Shown: positions 1 to 8,118 of the stretch, piece by piece
Layout: each line of letters begins with the position of its first letter
Numbering within the stretch: the first letter of the stretch is position 1
Source: CAKZQX01 sp034436755
GTDB taxonomy: Bacteria > Chloroflexota > Chloroflexia > Chloroflexales > Chloroflexaceae
Reading direction: 5' to 3'
NCBI GenBank assembly: GCA_034436755.1
Contig: DAOTVB010000218.1
Coordinates: forward strand, 1 to 64,000
DNA length: 64,000 nucleotides
Notes under the pieces: model-generated
The model's database searches: none
The model's input: the letters and a program-made list of their open reading frames with translations, nothing else
Told to the model about the DNA's origin: nothing
Program-made: the position numbers and the translations under genes

Positions 1-2
1 TC

Positions 3-1175
3 TTCCTGCGGGGCGGGTGCGACGGGCTGAGCCTGGTTGCACCCTTTGACGACCTGAACTACACCAAAGCGCGGTTCAACCTGATCATCCCCCCGGATCA
101 GGCACTCGTAATCGATCCGCAGAACAGCACATTTACCGGCAGCATCGGGCTGCATCCCCAGGCCGGTCCTCTCCAGCAGTTGTATACCGCCGGTAGCCTG
201 GCAATCGTGCATGCCTGCGGCCTCACTGAGGATACCCGCAGCCACACCGAGGCAGCCCAGACTATCGCGCGGGGCAACCCCGACGATCCGACCATCACGA
301 GCGGCTGGCTGGCGCGCCATCTCCAGTGCTCCCGCCCGGATGGACTGTTACCCACGCTGGTGCCGATGACTGGCATACCCGCAGCGCTCCAGGGCGACAC
401 GGACGCCGTGACCATGACCACGACCGAAAGCTATGGTGAGGTAAAATCGCACTGGCGCTACCGTGACGCCATGCTGACGCCACTCAAGCAGATGTACAGT
501 GGTGCCGGGTATGTCAACAGCGCCGGAACGCGGGCGCTCGAGACAATCGAACTGCTCAAGACCCGCGAGCGCGAGTACACGCCGGATGTAAGCTATCCCT
601 ACGCCAGTTTCGGCGATGCACTCAAACTGGTGGCCCAGATTGTCAAGCTGGATATGGGGCTGCAAGTGGCAACGCTGGACTTCGACGGCTGGGACACCCA
701 CGACTATCAGGGCGAGTATGGCAGCGGCTACCTGGCGACGCTGGTGACCACTCTCGCCAATAGTTTGTCCGCCTTCTACAACGATCTGGCGGCCTACCAG
801 AACCGGCTGACGGTCGTGGTGATGAGCGAGTTTGGGCGCAGCCTGTGGGCCAACCCCAGCCAGGGCACCGATCATGGGCGCGGCGGCGTGATGCTGGTGC
901 TGGGGGGCCATGTCAACGGCGGTAAGATCTATGGCAACTGGCCTGGCCTGGCCGGTGAAGATCTCATTCAGGGCCGCGATCTGTGGGTCACCACCGACTT
1001 TCGCACCATCCTGAGCGAGATCGTCGTCCGCCGGTTGGGTAATCCCAGGCTGGGGTGTGTCTTCCCCGGGTTTGACCGCTACGAACCGCTGGGCGTCGTC
1101 AGCGGCACTGATTTAGAGATCGACTACACCCCACCCGGCAACCACTCGATCTACCTGCCGCTGGTGACGCGATAG
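3..1175 (+). CDS. DUF1501 secreted protein, C-terminal part (5' end outside window)
   Basis: The reading frame is open from base 3, so the gene starts before the window. The first visible residues (FLRGGCDGLSLVAPFDD) match the N-terminal core of the DUF1501 family, bacterial exported proteins related to the alkaline phosphatase/sulfatase fold. Later family features are DFDGWDTHDYQ, VVVMSEFGRS and GTDHGRGGVMLVLGG, which carry the Asp/His residues expected to bind metal. The protein ends in a hydrophobic tail, IYLPLVTR, also seen in modified form on two other exported proteins of this window. The signal peptide is not visible. The substrate is unknown; DUF1501 genes usually sit beside DUF1800 genes, which may lie upstream. 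It converges on the next gene with only 5 bases between the stops. Confidence 0.85.
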   Translation, partial: FLRGGCDGLSLVAPFDDLNYTKARFNLIIPPDQALVIDPQNSTFTGSIGLHPQAGPLQQLYTAGSLAIVHACGLTEDTRSHTEAAQTIARGNPDDPTITSGWLARHLQCSRPDGLLPTLVPMTGIPAALQGDTDAVTMTTTESYGEVKSHWRYRDAMLTPLKQMYSGAGYVNSAGTRALETIELLKTREREYTPDVSYPYASFGDALKLVAQIVKLDMGLQVATLDFDGWDTHDYQGEYGSGYLATLVTTLANSLSAFYNDLAAYQNRLTVVVMSEFGRSLWANPSQGTDHGRGGVMLVLGGHVNGGKIYGNWPGLAGEDLIQGRDLWVTTDFRTILSEIVVRRLGNPRLGCVFPGFDRYEPLGVVSGTDLEIDYTPPGNHSIYLPLVTR

Positions 1176-1180
1176 CCCAA

Positions 1181-2113
1181 TTACAGCGTTGCCCACTGCG
1201 TCATCTCAGTGGAGAGGGCCGCAATCGCCTGCTGGTCAATCGGGGCATACAGGCGCTCAAACGCTTGCTGGAGCAGGTCAAGCTGGCCGGGGGTGGGTAC
1301 GGTACTGCTCATACCCAGCAGCGTTAGCAGCATAACTGTGTAGGGCTGGACCAGTTCATCAGGACGCGCGGGGCGAACGCCGACATCCTTGAGTTCGGCC
1401 TCCAGTTGGCGGCGGGCATTGGGCCACTCCACCAGGGTCGGCATCTCACGCATCAACGTCAGTAGTCGCGCGCAGCGCTCCACCGGCGCGCGGCGCTCCA
1501 CCGGCACCGGCGGCTGCGGCGCAACGGTCGCTGGCACTGGAGCGGGTGTCGGTTGCCCGGTTGCAACCAGCGGCTCTTCTAACTCCGCCCGGTACGCCAC
1601 ACCTGCGCTAGCATCCTCTTCATCTTCATCCGGTTGCGCTTCGGGCGGATCGCCGCTGACCAGTTGCACCAGCCGCCCCAGACCGGCATGCAGCAACTGG
1701 TCAATCTCGCGGGCATAGCTGATCCACGCGCCCAGTTGCATGCGGAAAGGATCGGGAATATCGCGCTGGCGTCCGGCAAGCTCGCCCAGGGTGACGGTAT
1801 GCTCCGCCGCCTCGGGATAGTGCAGTCGCAGCACCCGCGCCGTGCCGGTATCAACTGCGACCAGCAGCGTTGCCGCCGCCACCAGTTCGGCATTGATCGA
1901 GCGGGCCGTATGGTCGCCAATATCCAGATGATAAGCCGCCGTCAACGCATCACGCGCCTCCGGCTCGGCGGGATCACCATCATGCCCGAGCACCCCTGCG
2001 GACTCAATCGCCCACTCGGGATAGCGTTCGGCCAGCCGACGGCGCAGCAGCGCCGCCGCCATCGGCGCACGGCTGGTATCCGCGCCGCCGACCAGCAAAA
2101 TTATCACAGCCAT
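1181..2113 (-). CDS. LMW protein tyrosine phosphatase-like protein, catalytic Cys absent
   Basis: The first ~140 residues follow the low-molecular-weight protein tyrosine phosphatase / arsenate reductase fold: a P-loop-like segment LLVGGADTSRAPMAAALL, then IESAGV and later IPDPF, the position of the general-acid Asp. The family signature is C-x5-R-[ST]. Here the cysteine position is Gly and the residue after Arg is Ala, so phosphatase activity is unlikely; a binding or regulatory role is inferred. Residues ~165-210 are a Pro/Glu-rich linker and ~210-310 form an unrecognised helical domain. The ATG lies 6 bases after the stop of the XRE regulator gene, without its own strong ribosome-binding site, so translation is probably coupled. 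Confidence 0.7.
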   Translation of the reverse strand: MAVIILLVGGADTSRAPMAAALLRRRLAERYPEWAIESAGVLGHDGDPAEPEARDALTAAYHLDIGDHTARSINAELVAAATLLVAVDTGTARVLRLHYPEAAEHTVTLGELAGRQRDIPDPFRMQLGAWISYAREIDQLLHAGLGRLVQLVSGDPPEAQPDEDEEDASAGVAYRAELEEPLVATGQPTPAPVPATVAPQPPVPVERRAPVERCARLLTLMREMPTLVEWPNARRQLEAELKDVGVRPARPDELVQPYTVMLLTLLGMSSTVPTPGQLDLLQQAFERLYAPIDQQAIAALSTEMTQWATL

Positions 2114-2119
2114 AGCCGC

Positions 2120-2491
2120 TTATTCCGTCGCTTCAACCTGCGCGCGGTCCTGCTGTTCGCGCAGAAAGAGCAGAAAGTTACGCGCCTGTTGCTGATTTTC
2201 AGGGGTCAATACATCGTACAGCGTGAGAAAGGCGTCGCGCTCGCGGTTGGACGCGGTAAACTTATACTCATCGCGCCCGGCCGCCTCGGTGATCAGTTCA
2301 ATCGCCGTGGTGCGAAACTTGACCGCCAGACCTTCCAGTTCGGTAATGCGCACGCCGGTCTGGCCCGACTCGATACCGCTGATATACGACCCGCTCACGC
2401 CGATAGCCGCGCCCAGGGCCGCCTGGGTCAGCCGGTCACGCTGGCGTTTGCGCTTGACGACCTCGCCAATACGTTCATTGAGGGTTGCCAT
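2120..2491 (-). CDS. XRE-family transcriptional regulator
   Basis: A 123-residue protein starting at MATLNERIGE. Residues ~8-65 form a Cro/C1-type helix-turn-helix: LTQAALGAAIGVSGSYISGIE contains both helices and the typical S-x-I-S-x-I-E recognition end. The C-terminal half is helical and rich in Gln/Arg (LTPENQQQARNFLLFLREQQ). The ATG at 2491 is chosen because AGGAGG lies 8 bases upstream; the longer open frame has no such signal. It is the first gene of a two-gene unit with the phosphatase-like protein. The target operator is unknown; autoregulation is a common pattern for such pairs but is not shown here. Confidence 0.85.
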   Translation of the reverse strand: MATLNERIGEVVKRKRQRDRLTQAALGAAIGVSGSYISGIESGQTGVRITELEGLAVKFRTTAIELITEAAGRDEYKFTASNRERDAFLTLYDVLTPENQQQARNFLLFLREQQDRAQVEATE

Positions 2492-2569
2492 AGGTGCTAC
2501 CTCCTGCGATGATTGTCTGAATATCGGTGCAGTCAAACTGGATCTGAAGTATAGCATATCTTGCTGCGG

Positions 2570-2801
2570 GCGGCAGGGGGAAGGTTCCTCTGGTTGACTG
2601 TCGGGTGGTCGGAACATCGTCGGGTACACGGAATTACGGTGCATGTCCGGCTCCGCGATGGGAAAATCCGGATTGAGCAAGACTTGGACGGAAGAAGGTA
2701 TTGCGACGGATCCGGTGCGCGCCGGGATCTCGCGCAAGCAGATTGTCCTGGCGTTCCACCCGGCGGATCTGCGCCAACTGACGGAGTTTGCGCGTGCGTA
2801 A
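2570..2801 (+). pseudogene. xisI-like gene remnant, frameshifted
   Basis: Two overlapping frames together give a C-terminal XisI-like protein (fdxN-element excision controlling factor family). The first frame reads WLTVGWSEHRRVHGITVHV, then RLRDGKIRIEQDL. A one-base insertion in the GG at about 2685-2686 shifts the rest, TEEGIATDPVRAGISRKQ followed by IVLAFHPADLRQLTEFARA, into the next frame before TAA at 2799-2801. The usual N-terminal ~40 residues and a start codon are missing. No xisH partner is next to it. In this phylum xisH/xisI pairs are common accessory genes and are now often viewed as toxin-antitoxin-like; here only debris remains. Confidence 0.7.
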
Positions 2802-2999
2802 GAGGATGTGGGAGCGGCTTGCTCGTTCGCTCCGGCATCTTCCATTCCGCTGAGCACCTGGCTCAGTGGCGCGGCGATAACTTTAGAATAGATTATCAGT
2901 ATGCTATACCGGAAGAATTTGTTCGATAAGAAGCATAACTGCCGCGTGTGCCTGTTCGTCTGTATGTTATTTTCCGGCAATGCTACATGAAAACATTTT

Positions 3000-3311
3000 T
3001 TATGGCAGTTCGAGTATGTTTTTCCATGTATCGATTTCGATTGTAAAAAATTCGTTTACAATATGAGAGTAGTCCATGCCTTTTTCCATCATCTGATAGA
3101 GTGGTGCTTTGGCACTATATTCCCAGCCTCGCTCAATTACAACAGCTTTATATACGGCTTCATCCCGTTGGAGACCAAATACTGAACAGGTGCAGTTCAC
3201 GCCAGTCATGAAATGGAGGATTGCATGCACATCATTCCCCAGGTACATGCCTGGTTTTTGACGCACACGCTCGAGGAGTTGGATAATTAAAGTGATATTT
3301 GTTTTATCCAT
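3000..3311 (-). CDS. Hypothetical protein with KPGMYLG motif
   Basis: A 103-residue acidic protein that I do not recognise. It begins MDKTNITLIIQLLERVRQ followed by KPGMYLGNDVHAILHFMTG. The motif RxRxKPGMYLG near the N terminus occurs in small bacterial proteins of unknown role, some linked with polymorphic-toxin immunity; that link is only a guess here. It has no signal peptide or membrane segment. The gene lies alone in an AT-richer pocket (about 2930-3350), beside the xisI remnant, which suggests accessory DNA. No clear ribosome-binding site precedes the ATG. Confidence 0.55.
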   Translation of the reverse strand: MDKTNITLIIQLLERVRQKPGMYLGNDVHAILHFMTGVNCTCSVFGLQRDEAVYKAVVIERGWEYSAKAPLYQMMEKGMDYSHIVNEFFTIEIDTWKNILELP

Positions 3312-3377
3312 GTGATTGTGATGAGGATGGGTATTTACCGAAAATATGTTTCAGATCCAAATCATCATCCCCAGCGA

Positions 3378-3395
3378 GGCGCAGCATGCTGCGCC
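3378..3395. repeat. Perfect 18-bp GC-rich palindrome
   Basis: GGCGCAGCATGCTGCGCC is a perfect palindrome centred on GCATGC, followed by CCTAC. It lies between the small gene at 3000-3311 and the end of the ArsA-like gene. A related palindrome, GCCGCAGCATGCGGC, occurs at 45690-45704. Such REP-like units may act as transcription ends or short dispersed repeats. Confidence 0.6.
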
Positions 3396-3501
3396 CCTAC
3401 CCGTTCCTTCCCACAGCACCCGGCTCAACGGCGCAATGAGATCCTACGTGTATCGCGTCGTCGCCTCACTCGTCATCGCGCCAACACTGCCTCAGTGCCC
3501 C

Positions 3502-4644
3502 CTACCGCCGCAGCCGCACCACCAGCCGGTCGCCCTCGCGGTTGGCCCGAATGTTGATCGTACCCCGCAGCGACTCGGGCATCAGCAGATGGCGGCGGTA
3601 AGGCCCGGTGCGGACGATCAACTCGTCGCCGCTGAGAGTCAGGCCCAGCGCTTCGCGGCGCAGCCCCGGCAGATCAATCGCAATAAAGGGATCATCGCCG
3701 ATGTTCTGCTCAATCGGCCGGCTGACAACATAGCGCTCCTCGGCCCGCCGTCCGGCGTAGAGTTCCGCCCCCATTGCCTGCAGGTCCGCCACGCCGCTGG
3801 TATGCGCCCACAGCGGCAGCCGCAGCAGCGGCCGGGAGGCCCAGACATGCGCCGCCGCCGAGGTTAACTCCTGCTGGCGGGCGGCAACCGCCGTCAGGCG
3901 CGGATCGCTCGTATCGGCGGGGAGCAGCGGCCCGGCAACCAGCGCATCCACCACTAACCCGTGGAGTTGCAGCGCGGGCACGGCCAGGTATGCCTCCTCC
4001 AGGGCGGCTGCATCCGGGCGCAGGATGTAACGCACCGTGGTATGGGCCGGGTCCAGCGCCTCATCCCGCAGGCGCTCCAGTTCTACCCGCGCCGTCTGCA
4101 CCTGATTGAACCACTCCAGCGGCAGCAGCGCCGTCGGTACCAGCGCGCGATGCAGCGAGGTCGGGTTGCGCCCCGGCCCCCGGTCCAGCCCGAAGAGCAG
4201 CCGCAACCCCCAGCGAAAACTATCCGGGACGGACAGGGTGCGCAGGAACATATCCTGCGGGCCAACCGCCACCGCCACCAGATCATACCCGGTTGCCGCA
4301 CGCCGCCGCAGCCGCTCCAGACCGAGCAGCAGATCCATACCCGGCACAATCGGCAGTTCATCCCCGCTGAGCGACAACGGCATACTCCCTGACAGGCGTG
4401 CGCGCGTCTGCTCCCAGAAGTTACTCACATCCTCCAGAACATCAAGCGCCCAGACGCTCAGATTCGGCGCAATTTCATGCGGCTCATTCCCCACCACCTC
4501 GCCGGTCAGGATCGGGAGCGCGTGTGCCGGGCCAATGCTGACCAGCAGCGTTCGCACCCCGGACTGCGCGGCAATACCGGCGGTTGCGGCGGCAGTCACC
4601 GCAATCTCCGGGCCGCTATTTCCGGTAAAAAAGATCGTTCGCAT
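3502..4644 (-). CDS. ArsA/Get3-like protein with degenerate P-loop and Hsp20-like tail
   Basis: 380 residues. The N terminus (MRTIFFTGNSGPEIAVT) aligns with the ArsA/Get3 ATPase start, where the family has a deviant Walker A, GKGGVGKT. Here the lysines and the GKT end are lost, while the following strand RTLLVSIGPAH (family: LLVSTDPAH) is preserved. The middle is the long helical region of ArsA proteins. The last ~75 residues (DDPFIAIDLPGLRREALGL, then LSGDELIVRTGPYRRHLLMP) form an alpha-crystallin/Hsp20-like domain found at the end of many ArsA homologues in green bacteria. ATP hydrolysis is unlikely; the protein may be a structural partner of a normal ArsA encoded elsewhere. The gene is monocistronic in this window. 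Confidence 0.75.
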   Translation of the reverse strand: MRTIFFTGNSGPEIAVTAAATAGIAAQSGVRTLLVSIGPAHALPILTGEVVGNEPHEIAPNLSVWALDVLEDVSNFWEQTRARLSGSMPLSLSGDELPIVPGMDLLLGLERLRRRAATGYDLVAVAVGPQDMFLRTLSVPDSFRWGLRLLFGLDRGPGRNPTSLHRALVPTALLPLEWFNQVQTARVELERLRDEALDPAHTTVRYILRPDAAALEEAYLAVPALQLHGLVVDALVAGPLLPADTSDPRLTAVAARQQELTSAAAHVWASRPLLRLPLWAHTSGVADLQAMGAELYAGRRAEERYVVSRPIEQNIGDDPFIAIDLPGLRREALGLTLSGDELIVRTGPYRRHLLMPESLRGTINIRANREGDRLVVRLRR

Positions 4645-4753
4645 AATTCTGTTCCTTTGTTTTCGGTTCTCTCTAACAGTGTAGCATGGCTTGCTGCATT
4701 CCGAAGAAGCAGGAAACCGCCAGATATCGCCGGTGCAATTCCCCCCAAATGAG

Positions 4754-4783
4754 TTACCTACCCCTTTTCAAGGCTGATATAAT
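4754..4783 (+). promoter_or_regulatory. Predicted promoter of fchA-folD
   Basis: TTACCT (4754-4759), an 18-base spacer and TATAAT (4778-4783), with TG one base before the -10 (extended -10). It faces fchA and would give a leader of about 275 bases containing repeat copy 1. Confidence 0.5.
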
Positions 4784-4874
4784 GTGCATGAGCAGCAACG
4801 ATACGCTTGCTCAACGATGAACAGTGATGAACAGTTCCATCGTACCGACTCAGCGCAGATAGACTGGCGCATAA

Positions 4875-5028
4875 CAGGTCTTACGCGGTGGGTACACAAA
4901 CCGGACGTTTGACCAGACGAAAAGCAGATATCGTCTGCGGCAGCATGGTACGTTTGTATCTTTCTTACAAACAAGCTGCCCTACCGGAGGCAAAAGACGT
5001 ATCCATACGCGGTATCGCATAAGTCCTG
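4875..5028. repeat. Inverted-repeat element, copy 1
   Basis: The outer ends are CAGGTCTTACGCGGT and CGCATAAGTCCTG. The inner arms CTGCGGCAGCATGGTAC and GCTGCCCTACCGGAGGC flank a short hairpin, GTTTGTA/TACAAAC. The design matches the copies at 14520, 24925 and 52326, although the inner hairpin differs. It lies in the predicted leader of fchA. No clear target duplication was seen. Confidence 0.65.
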
Positions 5029-5063
5029 TACTACAAACAGATACACACAAGGAGACACCGCAT

Positions 5064-5702
5064 ATGACAAACGCATTGGGACAGCAACATATAGACGCTT
5101 TCCTCGATGAACTGGCGTCCAGCGCACCGACGCCCGGCGGGGGAAGTGTGGCCGCCGTCACCGGCGCAATGGCCGCCGGTCTGGTCAGCATGGTTTGTGC
5201 GTTGACCATCGGGAAAAAACGCTTTGCCGATTTTGAAGAAGAGGCGCGTGCTATCCAGCAGCAGGCGGAAGAGTTGCGCCACGAGTTCCAGAACCTGGCC
5301 CAGGATGACATCGAAGTCTTTAATCGGCTCTCAACGGCCTACAAACTACCGCGCACAACCGATGCCGACGCCGCCAGCCGCCAGGCGGCAATCCAGACGA
5401 TCACGCGCCACGCTACCGAGATTCCCCTGCGCGTCGCCCGCTCCGCAACGCTCCTGCTCCCGTTCTGCACCACCCTGGCAAACCGCTGTGGTCGCCTGGT
5501 CATCAGCGATGTCGGGGTTGCCGCAACCCTGGCGCGGGCAACCGTCCAGAGCGCGCTGCTTAATGTTGAGATCAATCTGTCCAGCCTGGATGATCAAATC
5601 TATGTCCGCGAAGTACGCGCCCAGATGGAGGATCTGTCGGTCGGGTTGGGTGACGAAACCCGGGGCATTATGGAGATTGTACGCAACCGGATTAATCAGT
5701 AG
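5064..5702 (+). CDS. fchA: Cyclodeaminase/cyclohydrolase family protein (FchA-like)
   Basis: 212 residues, close to the usual length of single-domain formimidoyl-THF cyclodeaminase / methenyl-THF cyclohydrolase (FchA) proteins. The N-terminal hallmark SSAPTPGGGSVAAVTGAMAAGL is followed by the long helices typical of this all-alpha fold. It should act in the cytosol on folate-bound one-carbon units, either opening 5,10-methenyl-THF to 10-formyl-THF or deaminating formimino-THF. It is followed by folD after 66 bases, which favours the cyclohydrolase role, especially because this FolD lacks its cyclohydrolase lysine. AGGAGA lies 9 bases before the ATG. Confidence 0.85.
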   Translation: MTNALGQQHIDAFLDELASSAPTPGGGSVAAVTGAMAAGLVSMVCALTIGKKRFADFEEEARAIQQQAEELRHEFQNLAQDDIEVFNRLSTAYKLPRTTDADAASRQAAIQTITRHATEIPLRVARSATLLLPFCTTLANRCGRLVISDVGVAATLARATVQSALLNVEINLSSLDDQIYVREVRAQMEDLSVGLGDETRGIMEIVRNRINQ

Positions 5703-5768
5703 GTAGACGGTAGGGGTAGCCGGCAGCCTGTCGGACCGCTGATTTCTGACTTTTGATCCAGGAAAACT

Positions 5769-6638
5769 ATGTCAACTACTATACTTGACGGGCGTGCATT
5801 GGCCCAGCAACTCCGGGCTGAACTGCGTGCCGATATCGCAGCGTTCACGGATCAGTATGCGCATCCCCCCCAGTTAGCCATTGTTCAGGTGCAGGGGGAT
5901 GCCGCATCGGATCGTTATGTTCGCAGCATCCGCAAGATCTGTGACAACACGGGCCTGGCGTTTCATCTGGCGCAACTGCCCGCCGACACCACCCAGGCTG
6001 CGCTTGAGCAGAGCCTGAGCCAGTTAAGCGCTGACCCGGCGGTGCATGGCGTGCTCCTGCAGATGCCGCTACCCGCTCCTCTCTCCGCAGAACAGGCGGT
6101 TTTGCATCTCGACTATCGGAAGGATGTTGACGGCATCCATCCCATCAGCGCGGGCCTACTGGCGCAGGGACGCTCCGCGCTGGTGCCGAACACCCCGGCG
6201 GGTGGGATGGAGTTGCTCCGCCACTATGGTATTGAACTGGAGGGTAAACGCGCGGCGATGATCGGGCGTAGCGCGGTTGTGGGCCGACCAATGGCGGCAC
6301 TGCTGCTGCTTGCCGATGCCACCGTAACGATCTGTCACTTGCGCACACCGGACCTGGGCGCAGTCCTGCGCGAATGCGAGATTGTCGCCGTCGCGGCCGG
6401 CAGTCCCGGTCTGGTAACGGGAGCTATGCTGCGGCCTGGTGCAGTAGTTATCGACTTTGGTATCAATGTTCAGGACGACGGCAGTATCACTGGCGATGTT
6501 GATTTTGCCAGTGCTGCCGAGGTTGCCGGCGCAATCACTCCTGTTCCCGGGGGCACCGGCCCGGTGACCAACGTGATGCTTCTGCGGAGTGTGCTGACTG
6601 CAGCCCGTAACCAGGAGGCGACCAGGCACGGTCAGTAA
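5769..6638 (+). CDS. folD: FolD methylene-THF dehydrogenase; cyclohydrolase Lys replaced
   Basis: 289 residues, the normal length for bifunctional 5,10-methylene-THF dehydrogenase/cyclohydrolase. Clear motifs: LLQMPLPAPL (family QLPLP), KDVDGIHPISAGLL, MIGRSAVVGRPMAALLL (nucleotide-binding loop), DATVTICH and TPVPGGTGPVTNVMLLR. The conserved cyclohydrolase lysine follows Y-V-x-S. Here that segment is YVRSIRKIC, with Ile at the lysine position and a Lys two residues later. In characterised FolD enzymes loss of this lysine abolishes cyclohydrolase but not dehydrogenase activity. The fchA gene directly upstream could supply the missing step. AGGAAA precedes the ATG. Confidence 0.93.
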   Translation: MSTTILDGRALAQQLRAELRADIAAFTDQYAHPPQLAIVQVQGDAASDRYVRSIRKICDNTGLAFHLAQLPADTTQAALEQSLSQLSADPAVHGVLLQMPLPAPLSAEQAVLHLDYRKDVDGIHPISAGLLAQGRSALVPNTPAGGMELLRHYGIELEGKRAAMIGRSAVVGRPMAALLLLADATVTICHLRTPDLGAVLRECEIVAVAAGSPGLVTGAMLRPGAVVIDFGINVQDDGSITGDVDFASAAEVAGAITPVPGGTGPVTNVMLLRSVLTAARNQEATRHGQ

Positions 6639-6712
6639 GCCAGGGGCAGTGGGCGCTAGTCGCAAGCGGTTTACGTCTAACATCTGACTGCGAATATACA
6701 CCATGTAAATCC

Positions 6713-8050
6713 ATGAAAATTTTGGTCCTTGGCAATGATGGACGGACACACGCACTGGTCTGGAAACTGTTCAACAGTCCCCAGTCAGACCAGATTATCT
6801 GTGCGCCCGGCAATGGCGGCACATCACAACTGGCATTCCAGGAAGATCTCGACCCGGAGAATGCCGCCGAAGTCGCTCGCTGGGCCTTTGATGAGAATAT
6901 TGACCTGATCGTGCCTGCCGGCAGTGAACCCCTGCGCACCGGTCTGGTGGACGAAGTTGTCGCAATGCATCTTGGTGTGTATGGTCCCTCGCAGCGCTCG
7001 ACTCGCCTGGAGCAGAGCCGCTGTTATGCCAAGGAGTTTCTGCTGCGCCACAAACTCCCCACCGCGCGCGGGCGCACCTTTACCAACCTGGCAACGGCGG
7101 AGAAATATCTGGCCTCCCAACCGCTGCCCCTCGTCATCAAAGCCGATAACCCGAACGTCGGCGACGGCATCTTTGAAGATCGCTACGCCGCCCTCGCCGC
7201 CCTGAACGAACTCTTCACCAGTCGCACGGTGGATGGGCGCAACGACGGTGTGGTTATCGAGGAGTTTCTCATGGGAGCGCGTGTCACCTTTTCGGCCTTC
7301 ACCGATGGGCGCACGGCGCTCTCGCTCCTGCCTACCCGGCTCTACGACCGGCTCCACGAGGACAACCAGGGGCCGGTAGCGGCCGGCATGGGCGCCTACA
7401 CCAGCAACTCAACCTACGCCAACAAACTGACGACCTACCTCAACCGCCATCTGATGCACCCCCTCGTCACCGCGCTGGATCAGGCAGGTCTGCCCTACTG
7501 GGGCATTCTGGGCCTTGACTGTATTATCACCCCGCAGGGCCCGCGCATTACCGCATTGCGCTGCAGCCTGCGCAATATGGAGGCACAGGTTGTCCTGCCC
7601 CGCATGGAGGATGATCTGCTGCCCATTATCCAGGCTACGATTACCCGTCGCCTGAGCCAGATACCAGCGTTACGCTGGCGGGATGAGGCCAGTGTGGGTA
7701 TTGGTCTGGTGGCCCAGGGATACCCGCACCACTTCGCCGTGGGTGGCGTTATCGAAGGACTGTCCGATGTCGAGGCGGGTGTTTTGATCTTTCATGACCA
7801 GACCCACAACCCTGGCGGACTGTGCTACACAGCGAACCGACAGCGCGGGACATCGCCGCTCTCGGCATTGATTGGCGGCACAGGTGGACGCATGGCCGCA
7901 ATGACAACCACCGGCGGCCATGTTCTGACGGTCGTTGCCCTGGCCGCCACCCTCTACGGTGCGCGGGGACGGGCACTGCTCAACGCTGAGCGAATTACCT
8001 TCCCCGGACGTTACTATCGCACCGATATTGCCACTCGCGAGTTTGCCTGA
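6713..8050 (+). CDS. PurD-like paralogue (GAR synthetase fold) with altered ATP site
   Basis: 445 residues with the overall order of phosphoribosylamine-glycine ligase: MKILVLGNDGRTHALVWKL (PurD: IGsGGREHAL), GVYGPS, a central ATP-grasp and GMGAYTSN. A canonical purD is present at 21387. Key residues differ here. The KADGLAxGKGV loop is KADNPNVGDGI, the DHKR...GPNTGGMGA region is DRLHEDNQGPVAAGMGAY, and the metal-binding NxRFGDPE is replaced by LRCSLRNMEAQ. It is therefore probably not a second GAR synthetase; it may use another substrate or be inactive. It lies 74 bases after folD, in the same direction, and likely in the same unit. Confidence 0.75.
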   Translation: MKILVLGNDGRTHALVWKLFNSPQSDQIICAPGNGGTSQLAFQEDLDPENAAEVARWAFDENIDLIVPAGSEPLRTGLVDEVVAMHLGVYGPSQRSTRLEQSRCYAKEFLLRHKLPTARGRTFTNLATAEKYLASQPLPLVIKADNPNVGDGIFEDRYAALAALNELFTSRTVDGRNDGVVIEEFLMGARVTFSAFTDGRTALSLLPTRLYDRLHEDNQGPVAAGMGAYTSNSTYANKLTTYLNRHLMHPLVTALDQAGLPYWGILGLDCIITPQGPRITALRCSLRNMEAQVVLPRMEDDLLPIIQATITRRLSQIPALRWRDEASVGIGLVAQGYPHHFAVGGVIEGLSDVEAGVLIFHDQTHNPGGLCYTANRQRGTSPLSALIGGTGGRMAAMTTTGGHVLTVVALAATLYGARGRALLNAERITFPGRYYRTDIATREFA

Positions 8051-8118
8051 TCCGCCTGCGTATTCTGCGTGTCCCTGCGGCTACGGGCAAAACCGGATTG
8101 CCGTCGATGCAACCAGGA

